This document shows, piece by piece, positions 1 to 5,833 of a stretch of 9,642 nucleotides of DNA. How positions within the stretch are numbered: position 1 is the first letter of the stretch; each line of letters begins with the position of its first letter. Under the pieces are notes generated by a model. The model was not told where the DNA came from. It saw only the letters and a list, made by a program, of their open reading frames with translations, and did not search any database. The translations under genes were made by a program, and so were the position numbers. Source of the DNA: Haloferacaceae archaeon (GTDB lineage: Archaea; Halobacteriota; Halobacteria; Halobacteriales; Haloferacaceae); contig JAQCMZ010000166.1 in NCBI GenBank assembly GCA_028274825.1, positions 1 through 9,642 of the forward strand, read 5' to 3'.

Positions 1-18
1 CCCTCCCACCCCAGATCA

Positions 19-61
19 CGAGCATCCCGACGGATTCTCACCGACTGGATGCTCGGTGAGA
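19..61 (+). repeat. Overlapping inverted repeats, possible pseudoknot
   Basis: Two perfect inverted repeats interleave here. CGAGCATCC at 19-27 pairs with GGATGCTCG at 47-55. TCTCACCG at 36-43, inside the loop of the first stem, pairs with CGGTGAGA at 54-61. The arms share two bases (54-55), so the RNA could form either hairpin, or an H-type pseudoknot with slightly shortened stems. They lie about 35 bases upstream of a TnpB-type right-end hairpin. I infer that they are the remains of an omega-RNA scaffold, because TnpB guide RNAs are folded just upstream of the element's end. No transcript is proven. Confidence 0.4.
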
Positions 62-96
62 CTGTCACCCTGCAATCTCCACCACTCAGGATTCGG

Positions 97-122
97 CCGC
101 GGTTACGCGGAGGAGGATGTCA
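97..122 (+). repeat. Solo right end of an IS1341-type (TnpB) element, copy 1
   Basis: A short hairpin (CCGCG at 97-101, loop GTTA, CGCGG at 106-110) is followed by AGGAGGATGTCA at 111-122. The same hairpin-plus-AGGATGTCA arrangement closes the tnpB element at 5788-5814 (minus strand) and occurs again at 7424-7452. No tnpB reading frame precedes it here, although the window starts only 96 bases upstream, so a tnpB could lie outside. If it is the end of an element, the DNA after 122 is flank and would correspond to a guide sequence. Confidence 0.6.
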
Positions 123-238
123 ATTTGGATGGCAGCGACAGGAGAGACGCGTTCTTCGGCTGCCTACTCGTCTCAGTTCACCAAGAGATTCCGTTGAGTA
201 CTATCTCCAGGTCAAGACAGCGCGGATTGTAGTGTGAA

Positions 239-520
239 TCAAACAGTGTCGACCGGGCCGACTCCAATCACCGAATTGACGGCCTCGAGAAACGAGTCGC
301 GGGTATCAAAGTATTCCGTATCGGTCTGTTCAAGAACCGAAGAGAGAGTCTGTGGACCGGCTGGCGTCCGTATCGTGACGTCTCCCTCCTGGTTGAGGAT
401 ATCACTCTGTGGGGCAGGCCAGGTGAGTCGGGCTGCCACTCGGGCGACAGGTGCACCCTCGACATCAGGGCCTTCACCGAGCTGGACCGGAGGTTCAGAA
501 TCGGCGTTTTCGTCACTCAT
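239..520 (-). CDS. DUF5789-family small acidic protein
   Basis: This 93-residue protein of unknown function resembles, from memory, the haloarchaeal DUF5789 family. The family-like blocks are a Gly/Glu-rich opening ending in LTW (residues 14-34: LGEG, VEGAP, ARVAARLTW), a central EGDVTIRTPAGPQTL (45-59), YFDTRDSFLEAV (70-81) and a closing IGVGPV (85-90). The length is normal for the family. It has no signal peptide or membrane segment, so it should be cytoplasmic. The ATG at 518-520 is chosen because a TATA/BRE element lies about 27 bases upstream, which fits a leaderless message. It is divergent from the cassette that starts at 638. The family assignment is fairly sure; the role is unknown. 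Confidence 0.85.
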   Translation of the reverse strand: MSDENADSEPPVQLGEGPDVEGAPVARVAARLTWPAPQSDILNQEGDVTIRTPAGPQTLSSVLEQTDTEYFDTRDSFLEAVNSVIGVGPVDTV

Positions 521-542
521 ATCGATTCGTACCTGACCACGG

Positions 543-558
543 TATATAATCTTTCGAA
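543..558 (-). promoter_or_regulatory. TATA/BRE promoter of the DUF5789-like gene
   Basis: On the minus strand the sequence reads TTCGAAAGATTATATA: a BRE-like CGAAAG directly followed by a TATA box. The TATA centre is about 27 bases before the ATG at 520, predicting leaderless transcription. The TATATA core is symmetric and lies about 26 bases before an in-frame GTG at 572 on the plus strand. It could therefore also drive the divergent cassette, but the plus side lacks a good BRE. Confidence 0.6.
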
Positions 559-637
559 CCAGCCTCGGCGTGTGTACACACCGCGACAGACACTCTTAGC
601 GGCGCTTTACTCCGAACTGAAAGACACAAACATCAGC

Positions 638-934
638 ATGACAAATAGTGACGAGTCTCGCTTTCGCGTGGTAATCGTTAAGACAGCCGACACCGATAGG
701 CGAACTGGAATGAGCCAAGAAATCGAGGAAGACTTTGAAACCCGGGTTGACGAGACACGGACGTGGCCAGAATTAGCGATCGGTCTTTACGACATGCTCA
801 CTGGTCGCGGCGCACAGATCACTTACGACTTCGAGGACATGGAAGTCGACGTGCCGAGTAAAGTCGGGGGCGACGCGGACCACGCTCGCTGGCGGGTCGA
901 CGGGACGATCCACGTCACGACCGAGGAAGAGTGA
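638..934 (+). CDS. Unknown protein, first paralogue of a three-gene cassette
   Basis: I do not recognise the function of this 98-residue acidic soluble protein. Its C-terminal half (42-93) aligns without gaps to residues 14-65 of the gene at 1276-1593, with about 23 identities in 52 positions. The best conserved blocks are a TW pair (42-43), MxV...PS (68-74), DADHA (79-83) and WRVDGTI (85-91). The N-terminal 40 residues have no counterpart in the paralogue. The ATG at 638 is preferred; a TTTACT at 606-611 is a weak TATA candidate about 30 bases upstream. An in-frame GTG at 572 would add 22 residues. The stop codon overlaps the next start by four bases (GTGA), indicating translational coupling. 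The hydrophobic pattern loosely recalls small haloarchaeal amphi-Trp proteins, but I would not assign it. Confidence 0.75.
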   Translation: MTNSDESRFRVVIVKTADTDRRTGMSQEIEEDFETRVDETRTWPELAIGLYDMLTGRGAQITYDFEDMEVDVPSKVGGDADHARWRVDGTIHVTTEEE

Positions 935-1266
935 CTACACCCACATTCAGTGTCGAACTCCAGCTCACCAGCGGGGATGAAGAGCTGTCTGTCTTCACAG
1001 AGGGCGATCGGCTAATTGTTGATGCACCGTCGTTCCGGGCAGCATTGGCCGCCAGATCGCTTCTCGAGTCACCTGGAGTGGAAACGGAGTTAATCACTGC
1101 GGGTCTCGATACGGTCGAACTCAGCATTGAAGTCCAGATTCGGCGGTCCACGGTCGCTCGGATCGATCCTGACGCACGAGGCGGGCTCATCGGCCGTCAA
1201 CTGTTCGGTGACGGCGCATCGCTCGCACCGGGAGGCGTTATCACCGCTGCGCTCCGCCGTCTGTAG
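931..1266 (+). CDS. Unknown protein, middle gene of the cassette
   Basis: I do not recognise this 111-residue protein. It starts at a GTG that overlaps the stop of the previous gene (931-934), the usual sign of coupled translation. The sequence suggests an alpha/beta fold: a beta-type start (TFSVELQL), a helix around residues 30-46 rich in Ala and Leu, a second beta stretch (VELSIEVQI, about 62-70), and a Gly-rich C-terminal part (GGLIGRQLFG, then GGVITAALRRL). It has no transmembrane segment, no cysteines and no similarity to the two flanking paralogues. Nine bases separate it from the next gene, so the three are almost certainly one transcript. Its job presumably depends on the flanking proteins, but that is inference. 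Confidence 0.75.
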   Translation: MTTPTFSVELQLTSGDEELSVFTEGDRLIVDAPSFRAALAARSLLESPGVETELITAGLDTVELSIEVQIRRSTVARIDPDARGGLIGRQLFGDGASLAPGGVITAALRRL

Positions 1267-1275
1267 CCATTCGGT

Positions 1276-1593
1276 ATGAGCGACCCACTCTCTCCGGTCG
1301 AATCGGGACCGAAAACGTGGCTAGACATCGCAGGGGAGATCATCGACGAAGGGGTTGACCGTGACGAACGGGTCTCACTAATCTGTGATGAGATGACCGT
1401 CGAGATTCCGTCACAGGCCGGGCGAGATGCTGATCACGCTGTCTGGCGGGTAGACGGAACCATTCGCGTCTCAGTTGATGGGATGCGGGGACCGTTGGCC
1501 GAATGGGTCCGTCTGTGGCAGTCACACAGCAGCGAGAAACGGGCCGAGGAAGACAATCAGAAAGAGGAAGTTCAACAGCGGTCTCAAGACTGA
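1276..1593 (+). CDS. Unknown protein, second paralogue of the cassette
   Basis: This 105-residue protein is a paralogue of the gene at 638-934. The shared region covers residues 14-65: TW (14-15), MTVEIPS (40-46), DADHA (51-55) and WRVDGTI (57-63). It lacks the long N-terminal segment of its paralogue and instead has a C-terminal extension, first with WVRLWQ (77-82) and then a charged tail rich in Glu, Gln, Arg and Lys (from about 87). That tail is probably disordered or a short coiled coil. The ATG at 1276 lies nine bases after the previous stop. Two homologous small proteins flanking an unrelated one suggest a hetero-oligomer or an antagonist pair, but nothing visible shows which. No transmembrane segment. 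Confidence 0.8.
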   Translation: MSDPLSPVESGPKTWLDIAGEIIDEGVDRDERVSLICDEMTVEIPSQAGRDADHAVWRVDGTIRVSVDGMRGPLAEWVRLWQSHSSEKRAEEDNQKEEVQQRSQD

Positions 1594-1924
1594 GCGCCGG
1601 GACATTGGTGTCTGTGAGCGGGCGAGTGTCTGCGGTATTCTCTGTTGAGACGCCGAATCTAATACAACGGTGGCCGATATCCTGATACCACAGTGGTTGC
1701 TGCCATCCTGACTGACCCGCGCCGAGCAAGCATATACTGACATACTCTAGCCCGGTCCGTGCAGGTCACGACTCTGTACGATAGGGCTGTCTTGCGGGAG
1801 GATTTCGTCACGCTCTGTGATCCGTTCGACCAACTGCACATGTCGGGTGACTACTAGCCCAGACTGAGACAGAACAGTGGTAAGGCGAGTACTCACACCG
1901 GTGTCGGTGACTATACATCGAGAC
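1594..1924 (+). other. Stretch without a convincing gene
   Basis: About 330 bases lie between the cassette and the 3' end of the minus-strand HhH gene. Reading frames exist on both strands. The best on the minus strand (ATG at 1956, stop at 1747) would give a 69-residue protein, but it overlaps the end of the HhH gene by about 30 bases, has no recognisable motif and only moderate third-position GC. I see no clear terminator hairpin, tRNA or IS end. It may be spacer or an eroded gene. Confidence 0.4.
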
Positions 1925-2458
1925 TCAGTGAAGTGTTCCGTCTCGTGCGGATTCATCATACGCGAACAGAGCGAATCCGACATCGACGGGGGAGTAGTCC
2001 GTTCTCGCCGCGATGTCTCGGATCGGGGTCATCATCCGAACGTAATCGGCTGCGTCGAACGTCTCCTTGCGGCTCTCGAAGAATCCGAGTCGTTCCAGCG
2101 AGGCCCACACCCGGGTGTCGACGACGGCGTGACGGCTCCCGTCGAGTGCTGCCAAGACACACGAGGCCGTCGCAGCCTTGAATCCGTGGAGACCGCTCAG
2201 AAGGTGGATCTGCGAGAAGTCACTGGTGACGACCCGCGCGTCTCGAGTGATCTCACGGCAGCGCTGTTCAGGATTGTTCTGGACGTGATAGGCGCTTCGC
2301 GTCGAGGATTCGTACGCAATCTCGTACAGTTGATCACGAGTAAGATACGTCTGGGCGCGGTAAGTCTCGCCGTAAGATTCGAGTCGCTCCGGCGACACTC
2401 CCTGTGTCTGGTCGTAGTGGTCGAGATACTCAGCCACGAACACGTCAGGGTCATTCAT
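1925..2458 (-). CDS. HhH-GPD-like (DNA glycosylase fold) protein
   Basis: This 177-residue protein has a helix-hairpin-helix/glycosylase-like core in its middle: LSGLHGFKAATASCVLAAL (about 87-105), then VVDTRVWASLERLG (112-125). In HhH-GPD glycosylases the corresponding VDTxV segment carries the catalytic aspartate (here D114), and the preceding Gly/Ala-rich hairpin contacts the DNA backbone. The usual iron-sulphur cysteines are absent, and the protein is shorter than MutY/Nth enzymes, so it is a reduced member. The C-terminal part (FDAADYVRMMTPIRDIA, DVGFALFAY) resembles stand-alone OGG-fold proteins. The ATG at 2456-2458 is used; an in-frame GTG at 2467 would add three residues. It is divergent from the carotenoid oxygenase with about 110 bases between. 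A repair or base-recognition role is inferred, and the substrate is unknown. Confidence 0.75.
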   Translation of the reverse strand: MNDPDVFVAEYLDHYDQTQGVSPERLESYGETYRAQTYLTRDQLYEIAYESSTRSAYHVQNNPEQRCREITRDARVVTSDFSQIHLLSGLHGFKAATASCVLAALDGSRHAVVDTRVWASLERLGFFESRKETFDAADYVRMMTPIRDIAARTDYSPVDVGFALFAYDESARDGTLH

Positions 2459-2537
2459 ACCAGACACTCAGACCGTGCAGTCGAGTGCGTTTCGAATCTC
2501 GAGGCTGCCCCGACTGTCGGCGTCAGACTGTCGGAGG

Positions 2538-2543
2538 TTTAGT
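2538..2543 (+). promoter_or_regulatory. TATA box of the carotenoid oxygenase gene
   Basis: TTTAGT lies with its centre about 27 bases before the ATG at 2568. This is the right distance for a haloarchaeal TATA box driving a leaderless message. The BRE upstream is not well conserved. Confidence 0.4.
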
Positions 2544-2567
2544 GATGCGTCGCCCGTTAACGGGAGT

Positions 2568-4046
2568 ATGGCTGACGCGAACGGCGAGACACAGGTTACC
2601 GCCGAGAAGGCACGGTTGGGGTTTCACTCGCTTCGAGAAGAGGTCCGCGCTGAGCTCCCGGTCGAGGGGACGCTGCCAGACTGGGTAGATGGGGCGCTGA
2701 TCCGGAACGGGCCGGGAGCGTTCGGATTCGCAGAGACCGAAGTCGACCACTGGTTCGACGGGTTGGCGATGTTGTACCGGTTTGGGTTCAGTGGCGAGGC
2801 AAACACCATCACCTACACGAATCGCTTTCTTCGGACAGACGCATACACCAGTGCCCTAACCGGGCGACCCGACGGGGGATTCGCCACCGGTGAGTCAACA
2901 CTCCGTGAGCGACTGGCCGGAGCCTTGCTCAGTGATCCGTACGACAATACGAACGTCATCACAGAGCGGATCGGCGACAGCTATCTCGCATTCACTGAAA
3001 CGCCCCGATGGGTCGAATTCGACCCTGAGACGCTGATGACCGAGAGACACGTGCAGTACGAGGGTGATGAGCCGAGCGGGCAAATCTCGTGTGCCCACAT
3101 GAAGCGAGATCCAGAGACGGGGACGCTAATCAATCTCGAAACCGAATTCGGACGCCCCTCGCAGTACCATGTCCACGAACTGCTTGACCCCGGCCAGCGG
3201 CGCCATATCGCGTCTGTTTCAGTGGACCGGCCGTCGTATCTCCACAGTTTCGCGCTCACACCCAGTTACGCGATCATCACGGAGTTCCCCTTCGATGTGA
3301 ATCCGCTGACCTTCTTCAAACCCGGCCGTCAGGGGCCGTTCATCGATAACTTCGAGTGGCGACCTGACGAGGGGACTCGGTTCGTGGTGATTGACCGAGA
3401 GAGTGGAACCGTCGTTTCCGAGCCGGTGACAGAGGCGTGTTTCGGGTTTCACCACGTGAACGCGTACGAACAGACCGGTGAGGGGACGACAGAGGTGATT
3501 ATCGATCTCGAGACGGTGCCGGACCCCCAGGGGATCGGATCGCTCGCGTTATCCGAGCTCCGTGACGGCGCCTTAGGCGAACAGGCCGGAACACTCGACC
3601 GGTTCACGATCACCGACCCGGAGGGGCAAGCGGAGATCAATCGGACGGAGCTATACGGTGGAGGGACTTCGCTGCCGACTGTTTCGTCGGCACAGTGGCT
3701 CAACCAGCATCGATACGTGTACGCTCAGGGGACTGACCAGCCTATGACAGAGTGGCCGCGACAGGTGCTGAAAATCGATGTCGAGACCGGGCGTGTCAAG
3801 ACGTTTTCTCACCCTGCGACGCAGTTCAGCGAACCCGTGTTCGTCCCTCACCCCGCCGATGACGACTCTGACGGGGGTAACGACGAGGATGACGGGATCG
3901 TTTTTACCGTCGGATTAGATCACGATGCTGGCCGGTCGCGACTATTCGTTCTTGATGGCCAAGAGATGACCGAACAGGCGGTCGCGACGCTTCCACACGC
4001 GGTCCCGTTCGATTTCCACGGGCGATTCTTTCCGGAACTCGACTGA
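2568..4046 (+). CDS. Carotenoid oxygenase (retinal pigment epithelium protein 65 family)
   Basis: This 492-residue soluble enzyme belongs to the non-haem iron carotenoid cleavage dioxygenases, which split a double bond in a carotenoid to give apocarotenoids such as retinal. All four iron-binding histidine regions of the seven-bladed propeller are present: H177 in SCAHMKRD, H226 in SYLHSFALT, the H295/H296 pair in FGFHHVNAYE, and H484 in PFDFHGRFF close to the C-terminus. The opening DWVDGALIRNGPGAF and the WFDGLAMLYRF stretch are also characteristic. The length is normal. The ATG at 2568 is chosen over upstream starts because a TATA box sits 27 bases before it and MADANGE begins the conserved protein. 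An acidic insert (DDDSDGGNDEDDG, about 430-442) is a halophilic loop. No opsin, brp/blh or crt gene is in the window, so the substrate and product stay open. Confidence 0.93.
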   Translation: MADANGETQVTAEKARLGFHSLREEVRAELPVEGTLPDWVDGALIRNGPGAFGFAETEVDHWFDGLAMLYRFGFSGEANTITYTNRFLRTDAYTSALTGRPDGGFATGESTLRERLAGALLSDPYDNTNVITERIGDSYLAFTETPRWVEFDPETLMTERHVQYEGDEPSGQISCAHMKRDPETGTLINLETEFGRPSQYHVHELLDPGQRRHIASVSVDRPSYLHSFALTPSYAIITEFPFDVNPLTFFKPGRQGPFIDNFEWRPDEGTRFVVIDRESGTVVSEPVTEACFGFHHVNAYEQTGEGTTEVIIDLETVPDPQGIGSLALSELRDGALGEQAGTLDRFTITDPEGQAEINRTELYGGGTSLPTVSSAQWLNQHRYVYAQGTDQPMTEWPRQVLKIDVETGRVKTFSHPATQFSEPVFVPHPADDDSDGGNDEDDGIVFTVGLDHDAGRSRLFVLDGQEMTEQAVATLPHAVPFDFHGRFFPELD

Positions 4047-4096
4047 TACCGAGCGGACGCCCACCACCTCAGGGAGGGAGAGAGATTCAGGATACC

Positions 4097-4112
4097 GGCG
4101 GTGTGTGCCGCC
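4097..4112 (+). terminator. Short hairpin after the carotenoid oxygenase
   Basis: GGCGG (4097-4101) and CCGCC (4108-4112) can pair around a six-base loop, 50 bases after the stop codon and about 40 bases before the EamA start. There is no T-run after it, so a terminator role is only possible. Confidence 0.25.
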
Positions 4113-4150
4113 ATCAACGGCCTTTGCCACCCGTCAACAGTAACCACACT

Positions 4151-4579
4151 ATGCAACCGTATCTGCCGTATGCCCTTCTGGCGGCCGGGGCATATACGAT
4201 GGTGCCGCCGCTGATGCGTGTCGCCACGTCCGGGACAAATGCCATCCCGAGCCATCTCGCGACACTCGTCTCGAACGTCGTCCTCGTGACGATTGCTGCC
4301 GGGATTATCCTGTATACGGGAGATGCTTCCGTGAAGCATCTGATATCGCCGAAAATGGGATATGTAATCGCGGCAGGCGCATTTCTCGGAGTCGGGATTC
4401 TCGCGTATTACCACTCAATCGCGCTTGGGCCTGTGAGCGTCGTCACACCGGTGTTCGGGATGTTCATCGTGTTTTCCTCGGCAATTGGAGTGTTCGTGCT
4501 TGGCGAATCGCTCACTCTTCGGCGGGCTCTGGGCGTCGGCTTTGCCTTCGCCGCAGTGTATCTCGTTGCTGGCAGTTGA
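4151..4579 (+). CDS. EamA-type (drug/metabolite transporter) membrane protein
   Basis: This 142-residue integral membrane protein consists of a single EamA domain. Five hydrophobic helices can be seen at about residues 4-21, 32-53, 68-86, 90-112 and 117-141. The signature end GPVSVVTPVFGMFIVF then LGESLTLRRALGVGFAFAAVYLV matches the family, in which a Gly/Pro-rich helix and a conserved Glu precede the last helix. Most DMT exporters have two such domains, so this half-size form must work as a dimer. The ATG at 4151 is used because the preceding in-frame residues (from 4103) are polar and not membrane-like. The substrate cannot be told from the sequence. It follows the oxygenase by about 100 bases and may be separately transcribed. 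Confidence 0.85.
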   Translation: MQPYLPYALLAAGAYTMVPPLMRVATSGTNAIPSHLATLVSNVVLVTIAAGIILYTGDASVKHLISPKMGYVIAAGAFLGVGILAYYHSIALGPVSVVTPVFGMFIVFSSAIGVFVLGESLTLRRALGVGFAFAAVYLVAGS

Positions 4580-4582
4580 TTG

Positions 4583-4714
4583 ATGTCGGAAACAGAGCCG
4601 ACAGACACGGAATCCCGGGGCGACCACATTGGGTCTCTCAGGCCGTCATCCGGTGTGGCATCTGCACTCAACTCACTCGAGAGTCAATTACACGCGAATC
4701 TTGAATCCGCGTGA
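4583..4714 (+). CDS. Possible 43-residue protein following the transporter
   Basis: An ATG three bases after the transporter stop opens a 43-codon frame. Its N-terminus is acidic (MSETEPTDTESRGDH) and its C-terminal half is helix-prone (VASALNSLESQLHANLESA). The close spacing would allow translational coupling and the composition is haloarchaeal in style. Against it: no homologue comes to mind, and its end overlaps an inverted repeat (CACGCG at 4691-4696, CGCGTG at 4708-4713) that could instead be a transcript-end hairpin. Treat it as tentative. Confidence 0.25.
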   Translation: MSETEPTDTESRGDHIGSLRPSSGVASALNSLESQLHANLESA

Positions 4715-4784
4715 ATTCTGGAGTCTTATTCACAGTTAGTGACGCATTAGCACAGTTAACGGCTGGGGGATCGGCGTATCGTCA

Positions 4785-5723
4785 TCACTCGACAAGACGC
4801 GTGACGCGATCTAAATCGACGGACGCACTCATAGCCCCATCACTGGTCGTGACGACGGCAGCGACTGCGTTGGCGAAGGCGAGCGAGTCAGCCAGTGAGC
4901 GGCCATCAGCCATTGCTCGAATCAGTCCTGCGGTGAATGCATCGCCCGCGCCGGTCGGGTCAACTGCATCAACAGTGTACCCGTCGTGTTCAGCATGACG
5001 TGTACCCCACGGCGAGGATTGCGTAGTCTGGGCAATAACACCGTCTTCACCGAGTGTCAATACAGCCGTGTCCGGACCCCGGTTTACTACAGCCTCAAGT
5101 TGGTCTTCCGGCGAGCCGTCGATACTGGCCTCGCGGAGGTCCTCAGGAGTGGCCTTGACTACCGCGGCGTGTGAACACGCCTCGTCGAACGCCTCCGGAA
5201 ATCCACCATCCCACAGTTCTGGACGAGCGTTCGGGTCGAATACCGTCCGACAGTCGTGGTCCCGTGCCCGTCCCATGAGATCCAGCATCGCCTCCCGCGA
5301 CGGATCGGCGGTGAGACATACCCCACCAACGGAGACCCACGATATCGCCGCGAGTGTCTCGTCAGGAACCACTCCCGGCCTGAATCGGGTGTCCGCAGTC
5401 TCTTCGCGATAGAAACTGAATCGATCGTCGTCGGAACTCTGTGAGACGAACGCCAGCGTCGACTTTGCTGTCTCGTCGCGGATAATGAATTCCGAAGGGA
5501 GATTGTGTTCCTCAAGTGTCTGCTCGAGAACCCGGCCGAAAGGCCCACAGCCGAGTCTCGTCCACAAAAGCGGTGGAGTGCCGAGTCCGGCCAGTCGGAC
5601 TGCGACATTGGCCGGTGCGCCACCCGGTCTCTTTCGGAATTGGTCGACTGTCGAGAGCCGACCCCGGTGAGACGGGATGAAATCGACAAGACACTCGCCC
5701 GCGACGAGAATCTCAGTATCCAT
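4785..5723 (-). CDS. PfkB-family carbohydrate kinase, fructokinase-like
   Basis: This 312-residue cytoplasmic ribokinase-fold enzyme phosphorylates a sugar with ATP. Both PfkB signatures are present: GGAPANVAVRLAGLG at 34-48 (sugar-binding side) and DPTGAGDAFTAGLI at 255-268, where D261 is the catalytic base and GAGD forms the anion hole. GECLVDFIP near the start and FDPNARPELW at 162-171 are the pattern of fructokinases, so fructose is the most likely substrate. 2-Keto-3-deoxygluconate and ribose kinases are close relatives and cannot be excluded. The length is complete. The ATG at 5721-5723 is preceded by a weak TATA-like CTTTTGC about 27 bases upstream. It is convergent with the EamA gene and ends about 65 bases before the IS material upstream of its start. 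No sugar transporter or aldolase gene is beside it. Confidence 0.9.
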   Translation of the reverse strand: MDTEILVAGECLVDFIPSHRGRLSTVDQFRKRPGGAPANVAVRLAGLGTPPLLWTRLGCGPFGRVLEQTLEEHNLPSEFIIRDETAKSTLAFVSQSSDDDRFSFYREETADTRFRPGVVPDETLAAISWVSVGGVCLTADPSREAMLDLMGRARDHDCRTVFDPNARPELWDGGFPEAFDEACSHAAVVKATPEDLREASIDGSPEDQLEAVVNRGPDTAVLTLGEDGVIAQTTQSSPWGTRHAEHDGYTVDAVDPTGAGDAFTAGLIRAMADGRSLADSLAFANAVAAVVTTSDGAMSASVDLDRVTRLVE

Positions 5724-5787
5724 ACCTCACCGTTTGATTTGCCCCGCAAAAGCGTGCGCGGTGGCCGGTCACAGACACACCTGAGTT

Positions 5788-5814
5788 TGACATCCTCCCC
5801 GCCCATCGGCGAGG
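5788..5814 (-). repeat. Right-end hairpin of the IS1341-type element, copy 2 (omega-RNA 3' end)
   Basis: On the minus strand CCTCGCC (5814-5808), loop GATG, GGCGGGG (5803-5797, one G-U pair) forms a stem, followed by AGGATGTCA (5796-5788). It begins 20 bases after the tnpB stop. In known TnpB systems, including the sense-overlapping transcripts described for haloarchaeal IS1341 elements, the guide RNA covers the 3' part of tnpB and runs through this hairpin into the flank. The flank here (from 5787 downwards) lies just upstream of the sugar-kinase gene. Confidence 0.65.
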
Positions 5815-5833
5815 ATTCCCGAGCGTTGGGATA

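Noticed and set aside
1747..1956. Minus-strand frame of 69 residues after the HhH gene
   Set aside because: It overlaps the end of a better-supported gene, has no recognisable motif and only moderate third-position GC. Kept as intergenic sequence.
1877..2542. Long plus-strand frame of 221 residues
   Set aside because: It is antisense to the HhH gene, which carries clear family motifs. The product is rich in Arg, Val and Ser, as expected for a shadow in GC-rich DNA.
5159..5806. Minus-strand frame of 215 residues
   Set aside because: It is out of frame with the PfkB kinase, whose two signatures are intact. The composition is Arg/Ser-rich, unlike haloarchaeal proteins.
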